Part shown: positions 42,242 through 51,452 of the stretch, one piece after another
Numbering within the stretch: position 1 is the first letter of the stretch
Layout of the letters: every line of letters begins with the position of its first letter
Assembly: GCA_964527205.1 (NCBI GenBank)
Contig: CAZGQG010000004.1
Location: 27,423 to 91,422 of the forward strand
Length of the DNA: 64,000 nt
DNA from: JARICQ01 sp964527205
GTDB taxonomy: Bacteria; Bacillota; Clostridia; Tissierellales; Tissierellaceae
Reading direction: 5' to 3'
Translations under genes and position numbers: made by a program
Notes under the pieces: model-generated
The model's input: only the letters and a program-made list of their open reading frames with translations
Database searches by the model: none
What the model was told of the DNA's origin: nothing

Positions 42242-43138
42242 TTATTTTCTAGATTTTTCTTTAATTTTTATAAAATCCTTCTTATATAAGAGTAAGATTA
42301 ATATAGTAAAAGTGATTAGACTACTTACCAATACAAAAGATAAATCACGAATTATATGATGAGTGGCTCCTCCCGGACCAAGAATAGCCATATGGGAGAT
42401 AATGTAGGATAAGGCAAAGATCATTATTATCCTAGTTACCTTAGAGATCTTATCTTTCTTCCTAAATATAAGGGATAAAATCCCACTTATAATAAGGATA
42501 ATTATCATAACCATTAAATAATAATTCATAGCAAGTCTTGGAAGTGTAAGGCTATATCCCTCTTGTTCCTCCCCATAAATTATTTTATCTAATTCACTGG
42601 TTTGACTTATAAAAAGAACTCTAACAGGTTTTTCTTCATCAATACTTATTACTGCACTTTTCCCCTCTCCTCTTTCAAATAAACTACTTATATTAGTTTT
42701 CCAAGCCATAATCTCGTATTCCATTCCACCATAATTAATCTGAACTATATCATAATTAGAAACTTCAGGCCTAAACTTGATAAATAATTTACCCTCTGCT
42801 ACTTCTGTAGATTCTATAACTTGCTGGTAGGATAGGGGAATAGGTTTTGTAGCTAGGTTTAGTCCTATAATTAATAATAAACTTATTATCAAAGCAGCCA
42901 TGATGCCTGTATAAATATTCCCTTTTTTTATCTTACTATTTACTTTTTTTAATGGGATAGCTTCTAACTCATTTTCCCTTTTATAGTCTAATTTTGCTGC
43001 CTTTAATTCTTCATATTCCCCTTTACATATAGGGCAATTTTCTATATGATCCTCTACAAGTTTTTCTGTATCCTCACTGGTTAAATCTTCCACCACCAAG
43101 GGAAGTAAATCTTGAATTGTATTACAAGTTAATTTCAT
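42242..43138 (-). CDS. Anti-sigma factor with zinc-finger domain and membrane helices
   Basis: N-terminal zf-HC2-type domain (residues 1-45) with the ligands His31, Cys35 and Cys38 in DHIENCPICKGEY. A transmembrane helix lies at about 73-93, then an extracellular domain and further helices at about 205-225 and 235-290. It holds the ECF sigma factor at the membrane until a signal. The gene overlaps the sigma gene by 4 bp (ATGA), so the two are made in step. The signal cannot be predicted. Confidence 0.82.
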   Translation of the reverse strand: MKLTCNTIQDLLPLVVEDLTSEDTEKLVEDHIENCPICKGEYEELKAAKLDYKRENELEAIPLKKVNSKIKKGNIYTGIMAALIISLLLIIGLNLATKPIPLSYQQVIESTEVAEGKLFIKFRPEVSNYDIVQINYGGMEYEIMAWKTNISSLFERGEGKSAVISIDEEKPVRVLFISQTSELDKIIYGEEQEGYSLTLPRLAMNYYLMVMIIILIISGILSLIFRKKDKISKVTRIIMIFALSYIISHMAILGPGGATHHIIRDLSFVLVSSLITFTILILLLYKKDFIKIKEKSRK

Positions 43139-43638
43139 AGCTTTCCCTCCAGTTCTCTTTGAATTTTCTTTCTAGCCCTATGATAAATAACACAGGCCCA
43201 GTTATCCGTCTTTCCAAATAGTTTAGCTATTTCTTTAAAACTAAGTTCCCCATAAAATCTTAATCTAAAAATTTCACCATAGGGACCTTCTAGTGAAGAA
43301 TCTATAATGCTATTTATCCTTATAAATTCATCCTTAGAAATAATATCTCTTTCAAGCATATTAATATCTTCTTTTTCTATCAGACTATCCAGATCTTTTC
43401 TAAAATCTACTTTTTTGTTTTTTCTAAGATAAGAAAAATACTCATTTTTTGCAATCTGGCATAGCCATACCCTTAATTTAGTCTCACCTCTATAATCGTC
43501 AATGGCCTTCATAGCCTTTAAAAATGTTTCAGATGTAATATCTTCTGCTATATGCTTATCTCTTGATAAGCTTAATATGTAGTAGTAAATATCCTTAAAA
43601 TACAGTTGATATACCTTTTCAAATTCTTCACCAGTCAC
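43135..43638 (-). CDS. ECF-type RNA polymerase sigma factor
   Basis: 167 aa. Sigma region 2 includes LSRDKHIAEDITSETFLKAMKAIDDYRGETKLRVWLCQIAKNEYFSYLRK. Region 4 includes LRFYGELSFKEIAKLFGKTDNWACVIYHRARKKIQRE, a helix-turn-helix for -35 recognition. The GTG start follows AGGAGGTG. It ends in TGA, showing TGA is a normal stop in this genome. The upstream 240 bp hold no obvious autoregulated promoter that I could define. Confidence 0.92.
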   Translation of the reverse strand: MTGEEFEKVYQLYFKDIYYYILSLSRDKHIAEDITSETFLKAMKAIDDYRGETKLRVWLCQIAKNEYFSYLRKNKKVDFRKDLDSLIEKEDINMLERDIISKDEFIRINSIIDSSLEGPYGEIFRLRFYGELSFKEIAKLFGKTDNWACVIYHRARKKIQRELEGKL

Positions 43639-43781
43639 CTTTTCACCTCCTCTATATATAAGACGCTTGACATAGACAAATCTTACAAAAATTTAAGATT
43701 ATTTATAAATCTATTTTTAATATTTTATCACATCCATTCCACCCTAATATAGTCTAATTTTATAAGCAAAATTTATATAAG

Positions 43782-43810
43782 AAAAGAAGAGGTATAAAAC
43801 CTCTTCTAAA
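43782..43810 (-). terminator. Terminator after the acetamidase/formamidase gene
   Basis: AGAAGAGGT-ATAAA-ACCTCTTCT with A and T runs on both sides. It lies 68 bp beyond the acetamidase gene on the minus strand. The rest of 43639-43877 shows nothing I can support. Confidence 0.75.
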
Positions 43811-43877
43811 AAATCTAGATATAATCACTTTCCTACTAGGAAACTTTTTTAATTTACAATACAATTTTATGTCTCTA

Positions 43878-44783
43878 TTAGATTGTTTCTATTAATCTTT
43901 CCATTGAAAGTATTTGCTTTGGGATAGATGCCCTAATAGTCTTAGTTGGATCTACAACTTGTGAGATCTCTAAGTCCACAACTAAACTTGCCAGTATATA
44001 AGCATCATTCCAATCATATCCTAATCCATTCATAAGAAACTTAACTGCTTGATCTGACCCTGTATATAGTGCCTCATCAAGTGTATCACCGGATGCTATT
44101 ATCTTAATATGATCTTTATCTTCAATCATAGGCCAATTGATTTTCTTCTTCTTTATTAGGTCAACTTTTAGAGTAACTATTGCAGGAATCTCTAAACCTG
44201 TAAAGCATAATTCTCCATCACCCATAACTGCATGACAATCTCCAAGAGCTAAAAGACCACCTTTTTGATATACAGGCAAGTAGAGAGTATTTCCCGCCTT
44301 AATATCTTTGGTATCCATATTTCCTCCATGTTTCCATGGAGTTTCGCTTGTCCACTCCCCATCCTCTTCAGCCGGCGCAACTCCTATAACTCCTATCATG
44401 GGACTAACAGCTATCTTAATATCATTAAATAAAGCATATCCATCTTCTATATCTATAATTTTAACCCTGGATTCTTTTACTTGATCTCCCAAGACTCCTT
44501 CATTTGGAACAGCCACTGCAGAACCCTGGTCATTGATTTCAATAGATTCTATATATATTTTTAACATATCCCCTGGCTCTGCTTCTTCAATAAAAACAGG
44601 TCCTGTTGCTGGATTTAAAATCTCATAATCTATTTCCTTCACTAGCTGTTCCTCACTGATTATTTGTTGGGTCCAACAGTCATTGGTCTCAAATTTTACT
44701 CTATCACCTGATTTTATCTTATCCACAGCATTCATTTTATGTTCAAATTTGTATATTACATTGTTTCTAGATATTGTTTTCAT
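43878..44783 (-). CDS. Acetamidase/formamidase family protein
   Basis: 301 aa of the FmdA/AmdA family: opening DRVKFETNDCWTQQI, then TGPVFIEEAEPGDMLKIYIESI and GVIGVAPAEEDGEW, GGNMDTKDIKAGNTLYLPVYQKGGLLALGDCHAVMGDGELCFTG. The last segment is the metal/substrate-site signature. Members hydrolyse short-chain amides to the acid and ammonia. It is monocistronic, with GGGAGG about 12 nt before the ATG, a long spacing. Substrate within the family not defined. Confidence 0.9.
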   Translation of the reverse strand: MKTISRNNVIYKFEHKMNAVDKIKSGDRVKFETNDCWTQQIISEEQLVKEIDYEILNPATGPVFIEEAEPGDMLKIYIESIEINDQGSAVAVPNEGVLGDQVKESRVKIIDIEDGYALFNDIKIAVSPMIGVIGVAPAEEDGEWTSETPWKHGGNMDTKDIKAGNTLYLPVYQKGGLLALGDCHAVMGDGELCFTGLEIPAIVTLKVDLIKKKKINWPMIEDKDHIKIIASGDTLDEALYTGSDQAVKFLMNGLGYDWNDAYILASLVVDLEISQVVDPTKTIRASIPKQILSMERLIETI

Positions 44784-44862
44784 CCTATATTTATCCTCCC
44801 TATTAATGTTTTTCTTAATACAATATCTATATATTATACCCTATTAAATCCTAAATTCTAAT

Positions 44863-45591
44863 TTATTCTTTTCTGTACTTATCCTCTATAATCTTATATC
44901 TCTCATGATTGATTTTATCCCACTCTGTCTTCTTGTATTTAATACTTTTCAAATTCATATTAATCCATTCGGGATCATATTCTTTAAAGGACAAGGAGTC
45001 TGCCCAAGCCTTTGCCTGCTCATGTTCTGGATGGCTATTGTCATTATAGACCTTTAGAAATTCATAGAATCCATAAAGACCTCCCACATCTTCAGGAGGA
45101 GCTGTTTCTCCTCCATCTAATAAAGTTGGAAAGCCAAAATAATAATCATAAACTATATCTTCTAATTTTATTATAAATTCCCAGCCATCTCCAAAATCAT
45201 ATTCATACTTTATTTCCCTATTCTTTTCTAGGTATTCATCAATCTTTAAAGTAGTTGGTTTTTTAACTTCAATTTTAAGCCTTTCTTGATGGTGGATCTC
45301 AAATTCTAAAAATTCTTCTGGAGTGTTTTTAAGTCTTTCCTTATAGATACTTTCATTAGCCTTATAGTGCTTATGCTCTAGATAGGCCTCCTCATTATTG
45401 CTTACAATAAGCTCCCCCAAATCAAATTCAAATAAATGGTATGCATCATAGGGATAACCGCTTAGAAAATTTGTTACATTTTGAATAACGTCATTTAGCC
45501 TATTAAATGTAGCTCCTGCAGGCATAATAACCCTTCTCCATATAAGTGGCTCCGAACCAACAAGTTCTATATTAATAATATAAGCTTTCAT
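44863..45591 (-). CDS. Plasmid pRiA4b ORF-3-like family protein
   Basis: The N-terminus YIINIELVGSEPLIWRRVIMPAGATFNRLNDVIQ is the family signature, followed by HLFEFDLGE, YEYDFGDGWEFIIKLE and the GGETAPPEDVGG loop. The family is widespread in bacteria and sometimes rides with mobile elements, but no transposase is near. The biochemical role is unknown. RBS GAGGAGGAG. The gene stands alone. Confidence 0.85.
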   Translation of the reverse strand: MKAYIINIELVGSEPLIWRRVIMPAGATFNRLNDVIQNVTNFLSGYPYDAYHLFEFDLGELIVSNNEEAYLEHKHYKANESIYKERLKNTPEEFLEFEIHHQERLKIEVKKPTTLKIDEYLEKNREIKYEYDFGDGWEFIIKLEDIVYDYYFGFPTLLDGGETAPPEDVGGLYGFYEFLKVYNDNSHPEHEQAKAWADSLSFKEYDPEWINMNLKSIKYKKTEWDKINHERYKIIEDKYRKE

Positions 45592-45947
45592 AAAAACTCC
45601 TCCTCTTTTATGTTCATTATATACCTGAATGGTATTTTAATACTATACTTATTTTCTAAATTCTACTTTCTATAGACTAAGACCAATATATAAGATCTCA
45701 ATTATTTAATAACATATTATCTTTTAATAGGTATAATTAGATGTAAATCAAGCGTTTTAGAATGGGGCAAGTAAAAGATAAGATAGAAAATGAAGAGAAG
45801 AATGCCCTAGAACAAACTATACATGACAGAGTAATTATTTATAATATATTTAATATTTCTAGATCTACCTTTGTAGAAGGGAATAGGAATAGGCCTAGGG
45901 AAAATTCCCTAGGCCTGTCTCTATTAAATCATATTTAAATTATCTTA
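45592..45947. other. Intergenic stretch without a supported gene
   Basis: AT-rich. It contains the vor-operon terminator hairpin (45891-45916) and a plus-strand frame of about 55 codons from ATG 45761 whose 3' half is only the hairpin. I see no family resemblance and no ribosome site, so I do not call it. Confidence 0.5.
45891..45916 (-). terminator. Terminator-like hairpin of the 2-oxoacid oxidoreductase operon
   Basis: AGGCCTAGGGAA-AA-TTCCCTAGGCCT gives a 12-bp perfect stem 32 bp past the last gene of the operon. The downstream T run on the minus strand is interrupted (ATTCCTATTCCC), so termination may be partial. Confidence 0.65.
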
Positions 45948-46481
45948 CTATAAATTATATCCTACTTTAAAAGCCTTTGTATTTGCTTCTTGGAATTTTT
46001 CTTTTCCTGCCCTATTGAACATTCCGTTCATTCCATCTAATCCTTCTTCTTCTGTAAAGTCTCCTGTTTCCTTTATAATTACTGCTGTCATAATTATGTT
46101 TGCTCCCATAGGGTGTTTTATTTCTCCTGCTAGGGTCATACAAGGTACATCTATTATTCTTATATCATCTCTTGTATTCTTTGATGAGTCTATCATATCT
46201 GAATTCACTATTACTACCCCACCTGGTTTTACTGTATCAATAAACTTATTAAAAGATGACTCATTCATAGCTAGTAAAATGTCTGGGTTTTCCCTTGTTG
46301 GATTAGTTACCTCATCTTCTCCAAATTTCACTGTACAGTTGGCGTCTCCACCTCTCATGGCAGATCCATATTCAGGAGCCCATGTTGCCTTTAATCCCTT
46401 AGTTATTGCTATATCCGCTACTATATCTCCTGCTGTTAATACTCCCTGTCCTCCAGCACCGGCAAATAATATTTCTTTCAT
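45948..46481 (-). CDS. 2-oxoacid:ferredoxin oxidoreductase, gamma subunit (VorC/KorC-like)
   Basis: 177 aa, gamma-domain signature LFAGAGGQGVLTAGDIVADIA near the start and GPEYGSAMRGGDA-type WAPEYGSAMRGGDANCTVKFGEDE. It completes the TPP enzyme that converts a 2-oxoacid and CoA to acyl-CoA with reduction of ferredoxin. The start overlaps the stop of the beta-subunit gene (TAATG). It is last in the operon aminotransferase-delta-alpha-beta-gamma. Confidence 0.93.
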   Translation of the reverse strand: MKEILFAGAGGQGVLTAGDIVADIAITKGLKATWAPEYGSAMRGGDANCTVKFGEDEVTNPTRENPDILLAMNESSFNKFIDTVKPGGVVIVNSDMIDSSKNTRDDIRIIDVPCMTLAGEIKHPMGANIIMTAVIIKETGDFTEEEGLDGMNGMFNRAGKEKFQEANTKAFKVGYNL

Positions 46482-47224
46482 TAGTTTTTCCCCTCCCTAT
46501 CTTTTAAAACTCCTAGTGGAAAGTATGGTACTAAATCACTATCTACTTTTTTCATTGCATCTGCTGGTGATAGTCTCCAGTTTGTTGGACATGTTGATAC
46601 TATTTCAACCAATGAATATCCTTCTCCATTCATTTGTGCTTGTATTGCATTTTTAATATATCCTTTTAATTTATTAATATTAGCAGGACTACTCACTGTT
46701 CCCCTGGCCACATAGGCTGGTGTGAATTGTGATGCAACAAGTTCTGGGAATTTAAAAGGCATTCCTGTAGTTGCTGTGTCTCTTCCGTCTCTTGTAGTTG
46801 ATGTTTTCTGACCTGGCATTGTTGTATTACTCATTTGCCCACCTGTCATACCATAGTTTACATTGTTTACTAAAAACACTGTAATGTTTTCATTTCTATA
46901 GGCTGCAGATGTTGTTTCTGCCAGTCCTATACTCAAAGCGTCTCCATCTCCTTGGTATGCTAATACTATATTATCAGGGTTTACCCTCTTCATAGCTGTA
47001 GCAACTGCTCCTACCCTACCATGTGGACAGTGAAGCCTATCTGCCTCTAATCCTCCACCTAAAAGGGATGAACAACCTACTCCAATACCCCAAATTACAT
47101 TATTATCCTGTTCTAATTCTTCTAATGCTTCTGCAATTAATCTGATTATAATTCCATGTCCGCATCCTGGACAAAATCCCATTGGTCTGTCTATTAAATA
47201 TGGTACTCTTCTCTCCATAGCCAT
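46481..47224 (-). CDS. 2-oxoacid:ferredoxin oxidoreductase, beta subunit (TPP-binding)
   Basis: The TPP domain is clear: GFCPGCGHGIIIRLI (conserved Cys) and GDGDALSIGLAETTSAAYRNENITVFLVNNVNYGMTGGQ (TPP/Mg motif). The ATG at 47222-47224 has GGAGGAGGTG at 8 nt and follows the alpha stop by one base; a longer frame into the alpha gene is rejected. Order and sequences resemble the Vor/Kor type (branched-chain 2-oxoacids or 2-oxoglutarate) more than pyruvate enzymes. Confidence 0.94.
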   Translation of the reverse strand: MAMERRVPYLIDRPMGFCPGCGHGIIIRLIAEALEELEQDNNVIWGIGVGCSSLLGGGLEADRLHCPHGRVGAVATAMKRVNPDNIVLAYQGDGDALSIGLAETTSAAYRNENITVFLVNNVNYGMTGGQMSNTTMPGQKTSTTRDGRDTATTGMPFKFPELVASQFTPAYVARGTVSSPANINKLKGYIKNAIQAQMNGEGYSLVEIVSTCPTNWRLSPADAMKKVDSDLVPYFPLGVLKDREGKN

Positions 47225-47225
47225 A

Positions 47226-48287
47226 TTAATACACCTCCTCCATTTCTCCTGCAATTACCCTTGCAAAGTCATCTTTAATTGTCTTAGTTGATGGAACTCC
47301 TAATACATGAGGTTCGCAATATACTGGAACATTTCCCATTCTTAGTTTTTTTGCCGTCAAGGCTATATCATCTATTAGCTGTCCTGTTGCATTTGCTTCT
47401 ATGGATATAAAGCCCTTTAAATTTTCATTTACATCCTTAAATCCATCCTCTGGGAATGGCCATGCTGTTATAACTCTTATATATCCTACCTTGTGGCCTT
47501 CTTTTCTTAATTCCTCTACTGCTCCCTTTGTTGATCTTGCTGACAATCCATAGGCTACAAATATATAGTCTGCATCTTCCACATATTTACTTTCCCATCT
47601 CTGCTCATTGTCCTTTATTAATTTATATTTATCTTGCATATCCTTTGCTTCAGTTATACTATTCCTATCAAAAATTCCTATTTTCTTATTGGTATATTTA
47701 CCATCAAAGGACCATGGGAATCTTTCAACTTCTTGCATCTCTGGCAACACACATGGTTCCTTCATTTGTGCTAGGGCACCCTCTGTCATTAATACTGAAA
47801 CCATTCTATATTTCTCTGCTAAGTCAAAGGCTAAAACAGTTAGATCTGATGCCTCCTGAACAGATTCTGGACACAAGACGATAGTTCTATAATCTCCATT
47901 TCCTCCACCCCTTGTATCTCTTAAGTAATCACATTGTCCTGTTGCCAATGTTCCTATTCCACTACCATATCTCACTACATTTATTATTACTCCTGGTAAT
48001 TGCTCATCTGCTATTACTGAAATAGCTTCTTGCTTTAAGCTTAGTCCTGGACCTGAAGATGCTGTAAATGACTTTACTCCGCAGGCTAGACCACCCATAA
48101 CCATATATATTCCTGCAATTTCCGATTCTGCTTGGATAAAGGTTCCACCTACTTCTTCCATTCTCCATGATGCATATTCCATTATATCTGTTGAAGGCGT
48201 TATTGGATATCCTGCATAAAGTCTTGCTCCTGCCCTAACTGCAGATTCTGCAATAGCTATTTGACCATTCATCATTTCTCCTACCAT
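47226..48287 (-). CDS. 2-oxoacid:ferredoxin oxidoreductase, alpha subunit (VorB-like)
   Basis: 353 aa. Pyrimidine-binding domain with GYPITPSTDIMEYASWRM, IQAESEIAGIYMVMGGLACGVKSFTASSGPGLSLKQEAI (the catalytic Glu region) and a C-terminal transketolase-like domain (GYIRVITAWPFPEDG). In clostridial annotations this form is named 3-methyl-2-oxobutanoate:ferredoxin oxidoreductase, VorB. The start ATG has GAGGGGG; a second ATG five codons in with AGGAG is a possible alternative. With the aminotransferase upstream this fits amino-acid fermentation. Confidence 0.93.
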   Translation of the reverse strand: MVGEMMNGQIAIAESAVRAGARLYAGYPITPSTDIMEYASWRMEEVGGTFIQAESEIAGIYMVMGGLACGVKSFTASSGPGLSLKQEAISVIADEQLPGVIINVVRYGSGIGTLATGQCDYLRDTRGGGNGDYRTIVLCPESVQEASDLTVLAFDLAEKYRMVSVLMTEGALAQMKEPCVLPEMQEVERFPWSFDGKYTNKKIGIFDRNSITEAKDMQDKYKLIKDNEQRWESKYVEDADYIFVAYGLSARSTKGAVEELRKEGHKVGYIRVITAWPFPEDGFKDVNENLKGFISIEANATGQLIDDIALTAKKLRMGNVPVYCEPHVLGVPSTKTIKDDFARVIAGEMEEVY

Positions 48288-48303
48288 TTTAATACCCCCT
48301 CTA

Positions 48304-48525
48304 TTATTTATCTCCTAATATTGTATATACACCGTCAGGACATGTAATATAGCACATGCCACAGGCTATACAAGCTTCATGATCTATCACTGTGTATTTA
48401 TATCCTGCATCATTTATTTCTTCGCTAAAGCTTATTGCATCCTTTGGACAAACAGATACACATAAACCACATTGCTTACATCTATCAGTCTTAGTTTCTA
48501 CCTTTACTTCAACAGTTTTTGCCAT
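48304..48525 (-). CDS. 2-oxoacid:ferredoxin oxidoreductase, delta (ferredoxin) subunit
   Basis: 73 aa with two 4Fe-4S motifs: CKQCGLCVSVCPKDAI (residues about 16-31) and CIACGMCYITCPDGV (about 52-66). It carries electrons from the TPP site towards free ferredoxin. RBS GGGAGG. It follows the aminotransferase by 45 bp and precedes the alpha subunit by 16 bp. Confidence 0.94.
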   Translation of the reverse strand: MAKTVEVKVETKTDRCKQCGLCVSVCPKDAISFSEEINDAGYKYTVIDHEACIACGMCYITCPDGVYTILGDK

Positions 48526-48570
48526 TATATTTTTCCTCCCTTATACTCTTTATATTGATAAGTCTTCTTA

Positions 48571-49749
48571 CTATAAAATTTCTTTTAGTAATTCTCCTAA
48601 GATTTTAATTCCCTCAACTATTTTTTCATTTTTCATAGTTGAAAAGTTTATTCTCATTGAAGATTCACAATCTTCTCCAGGATAGAAGGATCCTCCTGGT
48701 ACAAATCCTACTTTTCTCTCAATTGCCATTTTAAGTAATTCTCTTGTATTTACATGGTCTGGCAACTCTACCCATACAAACATTCCGCCCCTAGGGTAAA
48801 AGTATTTTGCTTCTTCTGGGAATTCTTCCTTAATTGTATTTATCATTACATCTCTACGCTCTTTATATACTGTATTAATCTTATTTAAATGTTGGTCAAG
48901 ATCATTATTTGCTAAAAATTCATCTACCTGCATTTGAGCTAATTCAGCTGATTGTAAGTCTAGGCCATTTTTAACTAATTCATATTTGGAAATAATTTCC
49001 TCTGTTGCACATGCCCAACCTACTCTTAAACCAGGTGATAAGATCTTTGAGAATGATCCTAAATAAACAACCCTACCCTCTGTATCTAGGGATTTTATGG
49101 AAGGGATTCTTTCACCTTCAAATCTTACTTCTCCGTAAGCATTGTCTTCAAATATTACTAGGTCATATTCTTTTGCTAATTCTAAAAGTCTTTTACGTCT
49201 TTCCAAAGACCAAGTCCTACCTGTAGGATTTTGGAAGTTTGGAATAACATAGATAACCTTAGCCTTTGGTGTGTTTTTAAGGGTTTCTTCAAGTTCATCC
49301 ATTAACATACCATCTTCATCCCCATCTATTCCAATGTAGCTAGTGGCAAAGGGTTTGAATGCTGAAAAAGCTCCTAAGTAAGATGGATTTTCTGTAATGA
49401 TTATGTCTTCTTCATCTAAGAATAACATTGCAGCAACTGTTATAGCCTGTTGGGATCCTGTAGTAACTGCAATATTGTCAACTGTAGTTTCTACTCCCTC
49501 TCTTGCCATAAGATCAACTATCTTCTTTCTTAAGGAAACATTTCCAAGAGTAAGTCCATATTGAAGTGCACTATTAGGATTTTCTGTTAATATTTTATTT
49601 GTTGCCTTTCTCATTTCTTCAGCTGGAAAAAGTTCAGGATCTGGTAATCCACCAGCAAAAGATATAGTTCCTGGGTTTTCTGCAATCATTTTCATAACTT
49701 CACGAATATCAGATGGTACTAATGCATCCATGCGCTTAGCATATTTCAT
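48571..49749 (-). CDS. PLP-dependent class I/II aminotransferase (2-aminoadipate/aromatic/branched-chain-like)
   Basis: 392 aa, fold-type I. N-terminal ISFAGGLPDPELFP and YGLTLGNVSLRKKI are typical of the LysN/2-aminoadipate transaminase group. NFQNPTG gives the Asn-Pro motif, EDNAYGEVRFEG the cofactor Asp/Tyr, SFSKILSPGLRVGW the Schiff-base lysine, and SMRINFS the carboxylate-binding Arg. The product is a 2-oxoacid, the substrate of the oxidoreductase encoded next. The promoter (TTGACA-N17-TATAAT, 49825-49853) overlaps an IclR-type operator. The leader of the operon is about 70 nt. Confidence 0.92.
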   Translation of the reverse strand: MKYAKRMDALVPSDIREVMKMIAENPGTISFAGGLPDPELFPAEEMRKATNKILTENPNSALQYGLTLGNVSLRKKIVDLMAREGVETTVDNIAVTTGSQQAITVAAMLFLDEEDIIITENPSYLGAFSAFKPFATSYIGIDGDEDGMLMDELEETLKNTPKAKVIYVIPNFQNPTGRTWSLERRKRLLELAKEYDLVIFEDNAYGEVRFEGERIPSIKSLDTEGRVVYLGSFSKILSPGLRVGWACATEEIISKYELVKNGLDLQSAELAQMQVDEFLANNDLDQHLNKINTVYKERRDVMINTIKEEFPEEAKYFYPRGGMFVWVELPDHVNTRELLKMAIERKVGFVPGGSFYPGEDCESSMRINFSTMKNEKIVEGIKILGELLKEIL

Positions 49750-49804
49750 TTTAACCTCTCCCTATTTTTATTATATTTTTTTATTATATTTTAATTCCGA
49801 ATCT

Positions 49805-49853
49805 GGAATACCGTTCCAATTATCATTATATTCTCTAAGCTTCTCTTTGTCAA
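49805..49853 (-). promoter_or_regulatory. Promoter and IclR-type operator of the aminotransferase/vor operon
   Basis: Minus strand: TTGACA (49848-49853), 17-bp spacer, TATAAT (49825-49830), then GGAACGGTATTCC (49805-49817) at about the transcription start. A further TTCC at about 49796 forms an extra half site. The operator matches those at 50001, 53459 and 55530. Confidence 0.8.
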
Positions 49854-49969
49854 TGATAATATTTATTTATTTTTAGCCTAGACACCCTATAACCAGGCCT
49901 CTTGGCTAGATTCTAATGAAAAAGATCTGCTAAAGTAATTTTTTCATTCTAAATATTCAGATAAATTTG

Positions 49970-50013
49970 TTGACAATCTAAATAGAGCTTGCTATAATAT
50001 GAAATACCGTTCC
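49970..50013 (+). promoter_or_regulatory. Promoter and IclR-type operator of the APC permease gene
   Basis: TTGACA (49970-49975), 17-bp spacer, TATAAT (49993-49998), then GAAATACCGTTCC (50001-50013) over the start point. The divergent vor promoter lies 117 bp away, so both sides of the intergenic region carry one operator. The intervening sequence (49854-49969) shows nothing else. Confidence 0.8.
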
Positions 50014-50068
50014 GATTTTAAGATTTATATGAATTTAATTTAAAACATTATGAAAGGTAGTGGTCTTT

Positions 50069-51400
50069 ATGTCAAAGGATACTAAGGCAGGTTTACTAGG
50101 ACGTGGTGATTTAGTTGCTATGGCTATAGGTAATGTTATCGGTGGAGGAATTATGTCCTTGCTGGGAATTGCCATTGGACTTACAGGTCGTTCTATTGTA
50201 ATATCTCTTATTATTTGTACTTTTATGGTTCTACTCTCCTCTATACCTCAAATTTTTTCATCATCAACCATACAATTAGAGGGTGGATTCTACACACAGG
50301 CTTCATTGTTTGGAGGTAAATGGTTTGGTGGTTTATATTCTGTAATTTTCATCAGCTATTTCTTTAGTGCTTCACTTTATGCTTTATCTTTTGCAGATTA
50401 TGCCCTATCATTTGTACCTGGCATAAGCCTACAATTTGTAGCCATGGTCATATTAACCCTTCTAGTAATCATTAATCTATTAGGAGTTCAGGTTGCTGCA
50501 AAGGCTCAGTACATAATGGTAATCCTACTAACCATAGCTCTCCTAGCATTTGCTGGATTTGGTATGGGTCATGTAAAACCAGGATTTACTCAGGGTCCAG
50601 ATTTCATGCTAAATGGCTTTGCAGGTATAATGTCCGCAGCCTCCTTGATGAGTTTTGCAACTATTGGTTCCACCTTCATAGTAAACTTTAGTGGACAGTG
50701 CAAGGAACCTACTAAGGATATTCCCTTTGCAATAATAGTAAGTACTATAGTTGTAGCTGTACTTTATATATTAGTTGCCATAGTTGCCGCAGGTGTTCTA
50801 CCTATTTCTGAAGTAGCTGGAAAGTCCTTAGCAGTTACAGCTGCAGAGGTACTCCCATATCCAGTTTATCTATTCTTTATTATCGGTGGTGCCATGGTGG
50901 CCCTGGTCACTTCATTAAACGCCCTCTTAGGTTGGATCACTCCACCTATTGTACAGGCTTGTAATGATGGATGGTTCCCAAAGGCTCTAGGTGTTAGAAA
51001 CGAAAAGTTTAACACGCCACACTGGATATTATTAATCATATATCTCCTGGCATCATCAATTATCCTTTTAGGCTGGGACATCTCAAGTGTAGCCAATGTA
51101 GCTAATGTGTTATCCAATATTGTAATGACAGTTGTTATAGTTGCTTTAGTAAGAATGCCTAAGGTAATACCAAATGCATGGAAAAAGTCAGCCTTCCATA
51201 TTAATGATAATTTATATGTGGGACTTTGTATGCTTGGTGCCTTAATGACTATTATCTTTACCTACTATATGGCTATTGAACTTACAAGAACTGAAGTCAT
51301 AGGTACAGTAATTTACTTGGTAATAGCTATGATCTATCCAGCAATTAGAATGACTAATCAAGATGCTATTCAAATAGATATTCATTATGACGGAATTTAA
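50069..51400 (+). CDS. APC-family amino acid permease
   Basis: 443 aa with about 12 transmembrane helices. The N-terminal GRGDLVAMAIGNVIGGGIMSLLG is the APC-fold helix 1 binding motif (GxxxGxGI). FSASLYALSFADYAL, LMSFATIGSTFIVNFSGQCKEPTKDIPFAI (helix 6 unwound region then the EPTKDIP loop) also fit. It imports an amino acid by proton or exchange coupling; the specificity is open. I place the start at ATG 50069 rather than GTG 50060. It is divergent from the aminotransferase operon and shares its operator sequence. Confidence 0.9.
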   Translation: MSKDTKAGLLGRGDLVAMAIGNVIGGGIMSLLGIAIGLTGRSIVISLIICTFMVLLSSIPQIFSSSTIQLEGGFYTQASLFGGKWFGGLYSVIFISYFFSASLYALSFADYALSFVPGISLQFVAMVILTLLVIINLLGVQVAAKAQYIMVILLTIALLAFAGFGMGHVKPGFTQGPDFMLNGFAGIMSAASLMSFATIGSTFIVNFSGQCKEPTKDIPFAIIVSTIVVAVLYILVAIVAAGVLPISEVAGKSLAVTAAEVLPYPVYLFFIIGGAMVALVTSLNALLGWITPPIVQACNDGWFPKALGVRNEKFNTPHWILLIIYLLASSIILLGWDISSVANVANVLSNIVMTVVIVALVRMPKVIPNAWKKSAFHINDNLYVGLCMLGALMTIIFTYYMAIELTRTEVIGTVIYLVIAMIYPAIRMTNQDAIQIDIHYDGI

Positions 51401-51412
51401 AATAAGATATAG

Positions 51413-51452
51413 AAAAACCACCGGGAAAAATATTTTCCGGTGGTTTTTTTTT
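51413..51452. terminator. Bidirectional terminator between permease and ptb
   Basis: AAAACCACCGGGAAAA-TATT-TTCCGGTGGTTTTTTTTT with an A run before and a T run after, placed between two converging genes (the permease and ptb). Confidence 0.88.

Noticed and set aside
45761..45935. Plus-strand frame of about 55 codons (MGQVKDKIENEEKN...)
   Set aside because: No ribosome site, no family, and its 3' half lies in the terminator hairpin of the vor operon.
47225..47254. Ten-residue N-terminal extension of the beta subunit into the alpha gene
   Set aside because: The ribosome site GGAGGAGGTG at 8 nt selects ATG 47224, and the homology begins at MAMERRVPYLIDRPMGFCPGCGHG.
49877..49910. TAGCC...GGCTA inverted repeat between the vor and permease promoters
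   Set aside because: Resembles the CTAGCC element by chance: the arms are 25 nt apart and there is no TATAAT at 20 nt.
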